DNA of 64,000 nucleotides from an uncultured Eubacterium sp. (GTDB lineage Bacteria > Bacillota > Clostridia > Lachnospirales > Lachnospiraceae), in assembly GCA_934351445.1 (NCBI GenBank), contig CAKRIZ010000003.1, forward strand, positions 1-64,000, read 5' to 3'. Positions 34,715-42,391 of the stretch are shown here, piece by piece. The first letter of the stretch is position 1. Each line of letters begins with the position of its first letter. The notes beneath the pieces were generated by a model. It made no database searches and was not told the origin of the DNA. It saw only the letters and a list, made by a program, of their open reading frames with translations. The translations under genes were made by a program, and so were the position numbers.

Positions 34715-35242
34715 ATGAAAATAACAATCAGTGGAAAAAACATTGAGGTGACAGAGGGATTACGCGCAGCAGTAGAGGACAAGCTGTCAAAGCTGGAAAA
34801 ATACTTTACACCTGATACGGCGTGCAAGGTAACACTCAGTGTAGAAAAGGATCGTCAGAAGATGGAGGTCACGATTCCGATGAAGGGACATATCATCCGT
34901 GCAGAGCAGCAGAGTGATGATATGTATGTGACGATCGATCTTGTTGTAGATATTATTGAGGCACAGCTAAAGAAATATCGCAAAAAGCTGATCGATAAGC
35001 AGCAGAACACCGAGAGCCTCCGCAGGGAATTTGTAGAAGAAGACGCGGCAGATGATGAGGAGATCCGTATTGTGCGTGTCAAGAAGTTCGGAATGAAACC
35101 GATGTTCCCGGAGGATGCATGTGTACAGATGGAATTACTCGGACATAACTTCTTTGTATTCAGTAATGCGCAGACCGGAGAGGTCAATGTTGTGTACAAG
35201 CGTGCGGATCGCAGCTACGGTCTGATTGAGCCTGAGTTCTAG
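34715..35242 (+). CDS. hpf: Long-form ribosome hibernation promoting factor
   Basis: This 175-residue HPF has an N-terminal YfiA/RaiA domain (residues 1-100, KITISGKNIEVTEGLRAAVE) and a C-terminal dimerisation domain (about 118-175, VRVKKFGMKPMFPEDACVQM). It dimerises 70S ribosomes into inactive 100S particles in stationary phase. AAAGGAG (34699-34705) is 9 nt before ATG 34715; ATG 34706 is too close. AT-rich DNA upstream probably holds its promoter. Confidence 0.95.
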   Translation: MKITISGKNIEVTEGLRAAVEDKLSKLEKYFTPDTACKVTLSVEKDRQKMEVTIPMKGHIIRAEQQSDDMYVTIDLVVDIIEAQLKKYRKKLIDKQQNTESLRREFVEEDAADDEEIRIVRVKKFGMKPMFPEDACVQMELLGHNFFVFSNAQTGEVNVVYKRADRSYGLIEPEF

Positions 35243-35300
35243 TTTCCATTTTGAAAATGTGAGCCATCAGCGATTGTGTGTATTACACAAAATGAAAAAG

Positions 35301-35356
35301 CCTCCCCATATGAATTGTGTATACTAATAGTAGCAGCACAAAACCATATGGGGAGG
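35301..35356 (+). promoter_or_regulatory. 12-bp perfect inverted repeat around the XRE promoter and ribosome-binding site
   Basis: CCTCCCCATATG (35301-35312) is perfectly mirrored by CATATGGGGAGG (35345-35356), 32 bp apart. A -10 like TATACT (35320-35325) lies between the arms. The right arm contains the Shine-Dalgarno of the gene at 35365, so RNA reading through the left arm could hide the ribosome-binding site; as DNA it could be a pair of operator halves for autoregulation. A second small palindrome TTGTGT/ACACAA lies just upstream (about 35274-35290). Confidence 0.6.
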
Positions 35357-35364
35357 GTACAAAA

Positions 35365-36249
35365 ATGATATACTACAGATTAGGAGAGGTGATCCGTGAG
35401 CTGCGGAGCCGCCTGCACATGACGCAGGAGGAATTGGCAGCCGGGATTTGCTCTGTGAGTACGATCGCAAAGATCGAAAATGGCAGCCAGATGCCTTCTG
35501 GCCGCGTAGCAGATGCACTGCTTCGCAGGCTGAAGGATGCCGGCTGTTTTTTTACGGGTTTTTCACAACCGCGGGAACTGGAGGAATTGTGTAGCTGGGA
35601 ACGCACACTGGAGCGCGCAAAAGGAAAGCACGTCGGTGGTTCATTGTTCGAAGAACAATTTTATTCGTATGTGCGGGTTCTTGACCGGATGCAGGAGACG
35701 ACTGACCATGCGTTGCTTTTGCTTGAACTGATGGAGACGCTCGTCATGTCGATGCCATTAGAGGAACTGTATGATGAGACGGCGCAGCGCCGTACATATA
35801 CCTATCTGGAATTATATATGCTCAACAGTATCGCATTGCAGTTTTATTATCTGGACAGCTACGACCATGCGATGCGCATATTGGAGCGGTTGTACGAATA
35901 TCTGCAGGAGTGGCATCGTTATGGGGAGATCGGACGGTATCTGTATCCTGTGGTCTGCAATAATCTGGCAGCTGTTAAACTGGTACAGGGATATGCCAGA
36001 CCGGCGCGCCTTCTGTGTGACGCTGGGATCAGCAAATGCCTGAATACGGGGATGATGCTGCCATTGCCGGAACTATATGGGAACCTGAGCAATATTTTGT
36101 ATACATTGGAGGAACCGGGCGACGCGCAGCGGGCGTATGCGAGGATGCAGTCGCTCAGTGAGATGCTGGCAGAGCGGGAGCGTATACCGTCGCCGCCGGA
36201 ACAGGAAATGATCAGGCAGAATTATCTAATGGCATTTGTGCATCATTGA
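35365..36249 (+). CDS. XRE regulator with helical-repeat C-terminal domain (Rgg/PlcR-like)
   Basis: This 294-residue protein has an XRE helix-turn-helix at 1-62 (LHMTQEELAAGICSVSTIAK) followed by a largely alpha-helical region with aromatic-rich repeats, as in peptide-responsive Rgg/PlcR regulators. No obvious signalling-peptide gene is next to it. GGAGG (35352-35356) supports ATG 35365. It is preceded by a striking inverted repeat that suggests self-regulation. The quorum-sensing analogy is inference. Confidence 0.8.
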   Translation: MIYYRLGEVIRELRSRLHMTQEELAAGICSVSTIAKIENGSQMPSGRVADALLRRLKDAGCFFTGFSQPRELEELCSWERTLERAKGKHVGGSLFEEQFYSYVRVLDRMQETTDHALLLLELMETLVMSMPLEELYDETAQRRTYTYLELYMLNSIALQFYYLDSYDHAMRILERLYEYLQEWHRYGEIGRYLYPVVCNNLAAVKLVQGYARPARLLCDAGISKCLNTGMMLPLPELYGNLSNILYTLEEPGDAQRAYARMQSLSEMLAERERIPSPPEQEMIRQNYLMAFVHH

Positions 36250-36287
36250 CACTTGTCATTGTATAAAAAAAAGAGTAGGATGGAACT

Positions 36288-36349
36288 ATTCGGAGCCGGA
36301 GAAGGACTGTAAAGCAGCCCTGATATAACGGAATCTCCGGACCGTTATA
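36288..36349 (+). promoter_or_regulatory. Structured leader of ddl-murF with competing pairings
   Basis: TATAACGG (36324-36331) and CCGTTATA (36342-36349) form an 8-bp hairpin whose loop contains TCTCCGG (36334-36340). That loop is complementary to CCGGAGA at 36296-36302, allowing a pseudoknot or an alternative stem. The arrangement suggests a regulatory leader, but I cannot match it to a named riboswitch. Confidence 0.4.
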
Positions 36350-36379
36350 AATTTGGATGAAATAGGAGAACACAGACTT

Positions 36380-37423
36380 ATGAATATCGTAGTATTAGCA
36401 GGTGGGCTCAGCCCTGAGCGTGATGTATCACTGGTCACAGGCAGCAATGTATGCCGTGCTTTGCGTGAAAATGGACATCAGGTGATCCTCATGGATGTAT
36501 TTATGGGACGCGAGGGCGATGATGTGGCACATTGGTTTGAGAAAAGTGAGGAGGTCAGCGCACAAGTGGCATCGATTGCTGAGACGGCACCGGATCTGGC
36601 AGCGGTCAAGGCATCACGTGCCGATCAATCCGATTGCTTTTTTGGCCCGAATGTGATCGCACTTTGTCAGCTCGCAGATATTGTATTTATGGCATTGCAT
36701 GGAGAAAATGGGGAAAACGGTAAGATTCAGGCAGCGTTTGACCTGTTCGGTATCCGTTATACAGGATCAGACTATCTCTCCAGCGCCATTGCGATGAACA
36801 AAAATCTCGCGAAGAAGGTACTGGCAGCAGGCGGTGTACCTGTTCCGCGTGGATTTTCTGTAAAAAAAGGTGTACAGACTGTGGAACAGCCGGCATTTCC
36901 GTGTGTCGTAAAACCGTGCTGCGGTGGATCAAGCATCGGCGTATCGATTGTAAATGATCAGAATGCTTATGAAGCAGCGTTGGAAGAAGCGTTCAAGTGG
37001 GAAGATGAGGTTGTTGTAGAGCAATATATCCATGGCCGGGAATTTTCGATCTGTGTGATCGATGGTAAGGCATTGCCGGTTATAGAGATTGCGCCGATCA
37101 ATGGCTGGTATGATTATAAAAATAAATATCAGGCCGGCAGCACGATTGAGACCTGTCCGGCGCAGCTGTCCGAGGCAGATACCGTAAGCATGCAGCATTA
37201 TGCGGAACTGGCAGCCGCTGCGATCGGACTGGATACCTACTCCCGTATGGATTTCCTTATGGACGAGGACGGAAACATGTATTGCCTGGAGGCGAATACA
37301 TTGCCGGGTATGACACCAACGAGCCTGATTCCGCAGGAAGCGGCAGCGGTAGGTATCGGATATGAGCAGTTGTGTGAACAGTTGATTGCTATTTCGCTGG
37401 AGAAAAGGGAGAAACGCGCATGA
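36380..37423 (+). CDS. ddl: D-alanine--D-alanine ligase
   Basis: This 347-residue ATP-grasp enzyme makes the D-Ala-D-Ala dipeptide for peptidoglycan. Motifs include MALHGENGENGKIQAAFDLF, KPCCGGSSIGVS (ATP loop), GREFSICVIDG and the C-terminal EANTLPGMTPTSLIP. AGGAG (36364-36368) supports ATG 36380. It overlaps murF by 4 nt (ATGA), placing two consecutive steps of the pathway in one operon. Confidence 0.95.
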   Translation: MNIVVLAGGLSPERDVSLVTGSNVCRALRENGHQVILMDVFMGREGDDVAHWFEKSEEVSAQVASIAETAPDLAAVKASRADQSDCFFGPNVIALCQLADIVFMALHGENGENGKIQAAFDLFGIRYTGSDYLSSAIAMNKNLAKKVLAAGGVPVPRGFSVKKGVQTVEQPAFPCVVKPCCGGSSIGVSIVNDQNAYEAALEEAFKWEDEVVVEQYIHGREFSICVIDGKALPVIEIAPINGWYDYKNKYQAGSTIETCPAQLSEADTVSMQHYAELAAAAIGLDTYSRMDFLMDEDGNMYCLEANTLPGMTPTSLIPQEAAAVGIGYEQLCEQLIAISLEKREKRA

Positions 37424-38826
37424 AGGGTATGACGATTGAACGGATGGCACAGGCGTGTGGTGCGCAGGTGATCGGTGGTCAGCCACAGGATCGGGATGAG
37501 ACGGCAGCTGCGATTGTGACAGACAGCAGACAGGTGACAGAAGGAAGTGTCTTTGTGGCACTTCCCGGTGAGCGTGTGGACGGACATGATTTTATTCCGC
37601 AGGTATTTGCCGCCGGTGCACTCGCTGTAGTATGTGAGCGTGTACCACAGGGAGTGGCGGGTACGTGTTTGGTCGTTCCATCATCACGCGATGCGCTGCG
37701 GCAGCTTGCAGCATGTTATCTGGATGAACTGGCGGTTCCTGTCGTCGGCATCACAGGCAGTGTGGGCAAGACGAGTACCAAGGAGATGATTGCATCTGTA
37801 TTGTCGCAGAGATACCGGGTGCACAAGACTGCGGGTAATTTTAACAATGAGATCGGTCTGCCGCTCACGGTGTTTGGTCTGCGGGAGGAACATGAGGTCG
37901 CAGTCCTGGAGATGGGTATCTCAGATTTTGGAGAGATGAGCCGTCTGGCTGAGATCGCCAGACCAAATGTAGCGGTTATCACGAATATTGGAATCTGTCA
38001 TCTGGAAAATCTCGGAACACGCGACGGCATCCTCAAGGCAAAAACGGAAGTATTTGATTATCTGGGAGAGGGCGCTTCGGTTGTACTCAATGGAGACGAT
38101 GATAAGTTATGTACGATTGCGGATGTACACGGTACGAAACCGGTATTTTACGGCATGGGAGAGGTGCTTCCGACGGAGGCGGCCTATGAACAAAAGACGA
38201 TTTATGCTGATGCGGTGGAGGATCATGGACTGAGAGGTATCGATTTTGATCTGCATCTGCCGGAGGGTGTCTACCGTGTACATGTGGCGATCCCCGGCAT
38301 GCATAATGTCTATAATGCGATGGCGGCGGCAGCAGTCGGCAGGGCGCTTGGGCTGACACCGGAAGAGATCTGTGCCGGTATAGAATCGGCGCGCACGATT
38401 GGTGGACGCACGAATCTGATCGAGGCAGGCGGATATCTCGTGATCGATGATTGCTATAATGCAAACCCGGTCTCTATGCGGGCAGCGATAGATGTACTCG
38501 CACAGGGTGAGGGGCGCACGATAGCGGTGCTCGGTGATATGGGTGAACTCGGTGCAGATGAGAAGCGACTTCACTATGAAGTCGGTGCATATGTGGCACA
38601 AAAGCATATTGACTGGCTGTTTGCGGCGGGAGAACTGTCTCAGGAACTGGTGCGTGGTGTGTCGGAATATCCCGATTTTACAACGCAATATGATTATTTC
38701 GGCAGCAATGTCGATGCATTGCGGGCACGCGTATGCGGGTTTGTGCAGCCGGGCGATACCATACTTGTCAAAGCTTCACATTTCATGGATTATCCGAGAA
38801 TCGTAAAGGCACTTACAGAAAAATAA
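37420..38826 (+). CDS. murF: UDP-MurNAc-tripeptide--D-Ala-D-Ala ligase
   Basis: This 468-residue Mur ligase has the ATP-binding loop GITGSVGKTSTKEM near residue 110 and the middle-domain motifs NFNNEIGLPLTVF and DDCYNANPVSMRAA. It adds the Ddl product to UDP-MurNAc-tripeptide. Its start overlaps the ddl stop, giving coupled translation. Confidence 0.95.
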   Translation: MKGMTIERMAQACGAQVIGGQPQDRDETAAAIVTDSRQVTEGSVFVALPGERVDGHDFIPQVFAAGALAVVCERVPQGVAGTCLVVPSSRDALRQLAACYLDELAVPVVGITGSVGKTSTKEMIASVLSQRYRVHKTAGNFNNEIGLPLTVFGLREEHEVAVLEMGISDFGEMSRLAEIARPNVAVITNIGICHLENLGTRDGILKAKTEVFDYLGEGASVVLNGDDDKLCTIADVHGTKPVFYGMGEVLPTEAAYEQKTIYADAVEDHGLRGIDFDLHLPEGVYRVHVAIPGMHNVYNAMAAAAVGRALGLTPEEICAGIESARTIGGRTNLIEAGGYLVIDDCYNANPVSMRAAIDVLAQGEGRTIAVLGDMGELGADEKRLHYEVGAYVAQKHIDWLFAAGELSQELVRGVSEYPDFTTQYDYFGSNVDALRARVCGFVQPGDTILVKASHFMDYPRIVKALTEK

Positions 38827-38863
38827 TTGTAAAAAGAAACGTATAGATCAAACGTATAGATCA

Positions 38864-39604
38864 TTACTGCTGTTGTTCTTTTAACAATTCTAAAATAATA
38901 TTCTGGCAATAATTTCCCAGTTTTTTCTTCTCGTCTTTTGAAAGCGTCGAAAGATCAATGGGAGCGCCATAGGTCAGATAGACATGCGTTTTTTTAATAA
39001 AAGGAATATGATTTTCGAACACATCTGCAGATCCGGTGATCGCCATAGGCACAATCTTGCAGCCGGTTTTCTCCGCGATCTTGAGACTGCCTTCCTTAAA
39101 CGGCAGCATGTCCAGTTCATTCTCGCCCTGGCCGCGGGTGCCTTCCGGGTAGATACACATGGAGATGCCGGATCTGACATTTTCGATGCCGGCGAGAATG
39201 GTCTTCAGGCTGGCTTTGATGTCGTCGCGGTCAATAAACAGGCAGTTCAGACGGCGCATCCATGTAGATAGCAGCGGGATCTTCTCCATGCTGCTTTTGG
39301 CAATATATCCGGTCAGACGGGGGCAGCGCGCGTAGGTGATGATAATATCAAAATAGCTGCGGTGATTGCCGATGTAGAGCACCGGTTCGTCCTTTGGTAC
39401 AAGATCTTCGCCAACGACAGTCAGACGGATGCCGCTCAACACGCAGATGCATCGGAATGCCCACTGGACGATGCGAAGCTGCGCGAGCGCAGCACTGTCT
39501 TTCCATTTTTCATTCCGGCTGATCAGCCAGAACACACCGAGTACCGGAATTCCCAACAATAGAAATAAAATAACATAAATAACGACAAAAATAGATCGAA
39601 TCAT
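38864..39604 (-). CDS. plsC: 1-acyl-sn-glycerol-3-phosphate acyltransferase
   Basis: This 246-residue membrane-associated acyltransferase has an N-terminal hydrophobic anchor (residues 1-27), the NHRSYFD box (HX4D) and YPEGTRG. It converts lysophosphatidic acid into phosphatidic acid in phospholipid synthesis. GAGAGG on the minus strand precedes ATG 39604; the frame extends to 39664 without support. Convergent with murF. Confidence 0.9.
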   Translation of the reverse strand: MIRSIFVVIYVILFLLLGIPVLGVFWLISRNEKWKDSAALAQLRIVQWAFRCICVLSGIRLTVVGEDLVPKDEPVLYIGNHRSYFDIIITYARCPRLTGYIAKSSMEKIPLLSTWMRRLNCLFIDRDDIKASLKTILAGIENVRSGISMCIYPEGTRGQGENELDMLPFKEGSLKIAEKTGCKIVPMAITGSADVFENHIPFIKKTHVYLTYGAPIDLSTLSKDEKKKLGNYCQNIILELLKEQQQ

Positions 39605-39707
39605 ACGCAAAAGCCTCTCATATAATTTACCATGTGCAAACTGCATACACATAGACATACACAATTATATCATGAGGACGCAGCCCCCGCAAGCAGTATA
39701 TCATGGG

Positions 39708-39782
39708 ATTGCTGCGTTACTGTTCATAGGTAGGCATTTTCTGAACTGAAAATGCCTACCTATGAACAGTAACATTGCTGCG
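39708..39782. repeat. Perfect 26-bp-arm palindrome between 9-bp direct repeats
   Basis: Arms at 39716-39741 and 39748-39773 are perfectly complementary (GTTACTGTTCATAGGTAGGC at the left end) around a 6-nt loop. ATTGCTGCG occurs directly on each side (39708-39716 and 39774-39782), which looks like a target-site duplication. The outer GTTACTGTTCA is close to GTAACTGTTCA, the end of the elements at 58747 and 61054. It has no coding capacity and lies between the divergent plsC and lipoprotein genes. Confidence 0.8.
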
Positions 39783-39846
39783 TCCAAAATTGAGAAATGT
39801 AGATTGGTAGATTGCTAACTAAAATAAAGCAGTGGGAGGACACATC

Positions 39847-40242
39847 ATGACACATGTAAAGCGAATACTGGCGGCATTGATGACTGCATGCCTGCTTACA
39901 GGCTGCAGCATCGAGAACGCACCGGAAGAAAACGGCACAGAGCCGGAATACACGATCGTTGCGCAGGAGGATCTGCCGGAGGAGCTCCTCGGACAGATCG
40001 AGACAGCTAAGACACAGGAGATGAAATTCAGCTATGCGGATGCAGACGCATTCTATATCGTGCGCGGTTATGGTGAACAGCCCGCTGGCAGCAGCATCCG
40101 GATATTAAGGCTTCTCAGCACGGATGAGGGCATATTATTTGATACAGAACTCCTCGGGGGTGGCGATACACAGACCACAAGTGCATATCCATATATAGTG
40201 GTAAAGCTCCTGTGTTATGAACAAAATGTTGTGTTTGAGTGA
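39847..40242 (+). CDS. PrcB-like lipoprotein
   Basis: This 131-residue lipoprotein has its Cys in LLTGCS near residue 20. The C-terminal half (AYPYIVVKLLCYEQNVVFE) fits the PrcB_C domain, named after a subunit of a protease complex in spirochaetes and found in many clostridial lipoproteins. GGGAGG (39832-39837) precedes ATG 39847 with 9-nt spacing. Function unknown. Confidence 0.72.
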   Translation: MTHVKRILAALMTACLLTGCSIENAPEENGTEPEYTIVAQEDLPEELLGQIETAKTQEMKFSYADADAFYIVRGYGEQPAGSSIRILRLLSTDEGILFDTELLGGGDTQTTSAYPYIVVKLLCYEQNVVFE

Positions 40243-40252
40243 TTTTTACTCA

Positions 40253-40282
40253 TTGACAGTATACTAGATATTGTGGTATAAT
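40253..40282 (+). promoter_or_regulatory. Consensus promoter of veg
   Basis: TTGACA (40253-40258), 18 bp, TATAAT (40277-40282), about 45 bp before ATG 40327. The veg promoter of Bacillus is also a very strong sigma-A promoter. Confidence 0.9.
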
Positions 40283-40326
40283 CATTGCGGAAGAATTCAT
40301 TACAATAGCATAAGGGAGGAAAAAGG

Positions 40327-40569
40327 ATGAAACAATCTGAAATCAGCAAGGTTCGTGCATCCGTGCACCAGCGTTGTGGCAATAAGGTTGTGATTCAGTT
40401 GGATCGTGGACGCAACAAGGTCGATATTCAGGAGGGCGTGATCCAGAACGCATATCCGAGTGTATTTACCATTCTTGTAGACAGCACCGATGGAACTAAT
40501 CCACCGCAGCTTCTGTCCTTTTCCTACACTGATATCATTACCAGGGATATCCGTATGAAATTGTGCTAG
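40327..40569 (+). CDS. veg: Veg family protein
   Basis: This 80-residue protein matches Veg along its full length (VRASVHQRCGNKVVIQLDRG and GVIQNAYPSVFTILVD). In Bacillus Veg promotes biofilm formation by antagonising SinR; what it does in clostridia is unclear. GGGAGGAAAAAGG precedes the ATG. It is followed by a long hairpin over the start of sipL. Confidence 0.92.
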   Translation: MKQSEISKVRASVHQRCGNKVVIQLDRGRNKVDIQEGVIQNAYPSVFTILVDSTDGTNPPQLLSFSYTDIITRDIRMKLC

Positions 40570-40644
40570 AGCCGGGAAGGGGCTTTCGCACATACTTATG
40601 CAAAGTGGCTGGGCATGCAACGCGTGGACAGTTACGAAAAGAAA

Positions 40645-40712
40645 TGCATAAAGATCTTCATGTTGACATACTTATCAATAAGTAAAGTAAGCCAACATGG
40701 AGGTCTTTTTGT
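40645..40712 (+). promoter_or_regulatory. Hairpin covering the sipL ribosome-binding site, with a possible sigma-E promoter inside
   Basis: AAAGATCTTCATGTTG (40650-40665) pairs with CAACATGGAGGTCTTT (40693-40708) through 16 bp with two G-U pairs; a T-run follows at once. The right arm holds GGAGG, the only good ribosome-binding site of sipL. GCATAA (40646-40651) and CATACTTA (40667-40674), 15 bp apart, resemble a sigma-E promoter. RNA started there would lack the left arm and leave the site free. Confidence 0.5.
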
Positions 40713-40714
40713 TT

Positions 40715-42310
40715 ATGGAAGCAGAATATTTAACATGTGAACGCCGCCAGATCCATGTGATCTGTGAGAAAGGCAGGGCGGTCACACAGATCACGCTCGA
40801 TGATGATCACAATCTGACGGAGTATAAGCCGGATATTTTAAAGATCGTAGAAGAAAAAGGGCAGGTACGTTTTGAGGAGATGAAGGCAGCGGCAGATGCA
40901 GTATATCTGCGCGGGGCACTGCATTTTGAGGTATTGTACCGATGTGCCGCAGAGGATGGCGGGTTTGCAAGGCTGAGCGGGGATCTGCCGTTTCAGGAGC
41001 ATGTGCGCATGGAAGGTGCACAGGAATATGACAGCGTGTATGCAGATCCGCAGATTGAGGATCTGAGCATCACATTGATCAATTCCAGAAAACTGAGTAT
41101 CCGCTCGCTGCTCACGATCCATCTGGAACTGCGGGAACCGTGCACGTATGAACTGGCAGAATCCCTGGCTGGACCACGTGATGCACAGACGCAGAATCTG
41201 CAGATGCGGACGGGACAGACGCAGGCGATGGAGCTGCTGGTCCAGAAAAAAGATACAAGCCGTTTCCGGTCGTCCCTGTCGATCCCTTCCAATAAGCCGG
41301 GGGTTCAGGAGATTCTATGGTATAGCCTGCAGCCGCGCGGGATCGAGAGCCGTGCAGAGGAAGGTGTTCTTCAGCTCAGTGGGGAAGTGTTTGTACATAT
41401 GGTGTACCGGAGTGCAGAGGAGGCAGATCAGCTGCAGTGTCTGGAGCTGGCAGTGCCGATGCAGACACAGATCGAAGTGCTCGAGGCAGATCCACAGGTC
41501 ACAGCATGGATGCGTGTGCGGCTGGCAGGAGGAGAACTGGAGACGGATGATTCATTTGACGGTGAGGGGCGTGAACTGCAGCTTGAAGCGCTGCTTGAGA
41601 TTGATTATACATTGTGGCAGGAACGGACACTCACGCTGTTGGAAGATGTGTATGCGACCGACCGGCAATTGACCTGCATGCGGACACCGGTTACATTGCA
41701 GCGGCTGATGGTCAAAAATGATTCACGTTTCCGGTTGAATGAGCGTATGGAACTGGAGACAAAGGGCGTTGTATTGCAGATCTGTTCCTGCACAGGGGAT
41801 GTGCAGACCGAGGAAATTGTGCCCGAAGAGAACCGCCTGACTGTGTCCGGTCTGCTCAGGCTGCGCCTGCTCTATATTGCGGCAGATGATGACATGCCGC
41901 TCGTCACAGTGGAAAAGATGCTGCCGTTCCGGGAAGCGGTAGAAGTCCCCGGACTCGATCCCCAGACAATGGATATCAGTTATGAACTGGAAGCGGGTAT
42001 CGATCAGCTGTCGAGTGCATTGCTGGATCAGAGCCAGGTAGAGTGCAAGGCACAGATCCGTCTGTGTGTAATAGTATTCGAAAACCAGATAATTCAAAAT
42101 ATGGAATCGATCGAGGTCGTACCCATCGATCAGGAACAGATGGGAAATATTCCCGGTATGGTGGGATATATTGTCAAAAACGGCGAACAGCTCTGGGACA
42201 TCGCCAAACGGTATCGTGTGACAATGGCGCAGTTACAGGCGTGGAATGGCATGGAAAACGAGCAGCTACAGACCGGCGACAAGCTCATGATCGTCAACAC
42301 CATCGGTTGA
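40715..42310 (+). CDS. sipL: SipL-like SPOCS/LysM spore morphogenesis protein
   Basis: This 531-residue protein contains repeated DUF3794 (SPOCS) domains (about 30-290 and 310-450) and a C-terminal LysM (about 483-529, YIVKNGEQLWDIAKRYRVTM). This combination is SipL, which binds SpoIVA and anchors the spore coat around the forespore in clostridia, as SpoVID does in Bacillus. ATG 40715 lies 11 nt after GGAGG; ATG 40697 lies within the hairpin. Expression is expected in the mother cell under sigma-E. Confidence 0.85.
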   Translation: MEAEYLTCERRQIHVICEKGRAVTQITLDDDHNLTEYKPDILKIVEEKGQVRFEEMKAAADAVYLRGALHFEVLYRCAAEDGGFARLSGDLPFQEHVRMEGAQEYDSVYADPQIEDLSITLINSRKLSIRSLLTIHLELREPCTYELAESLAGPRDAQTQNLQMRTGQTQAMELLVQKKDTSRFRSSLSIPSNKPGVQEILWYSLQPRGIESRAEEGVLQLSGEVFVHMVYRSAEEADQLQCLELAVPMQTQIEVLEADPQVTAWMRVRLAGGELETDDSFDGEGRELQLEALLEIDYTLWQERTLTLLEDVYATDRQLTCMRTPVTLQRLMVKNDSRFRLNERMELETKGVVLQICSCTGDVQTEEIVPEENRLTVSGLLRLRLLYIAADDDMPLVTVEKMLPFREAVEVPGLDPQTMDISYELEAGIDQLSSALLDQSQVECKAQIRLCVIVFENQIIQNMESIEVVPIDQEQMGNIPGMVGYIVKNGEQLWDIAKRYRVTMAQLQAWNGMENEQLQTGDKLMIVNTIG

Positions 42311-42332
42311 AATTCATGCGTCAACGTGTTAT

Positions 42333-42365
42333 ACTCCATGTGGAACAAGCGGTTTCACATGGAGT
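42333..42365 (+). other. Stem-loop after sipL
   Basis: ACTCCATGTG (42333-42342) / CACATGGAGT (42356-42365) form a 10-bp perfect stem extended by a few inner pairs. It is followed by AGGATATAGA rather than a T-run, so a terminator function is uncertain; it may separate sipL from the hydrolase gene or belong to the leader of the latter. Confidence 0.5.
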
Positions 42366-42391
42366 AGGATATAGATAATGAGAGGATACAG

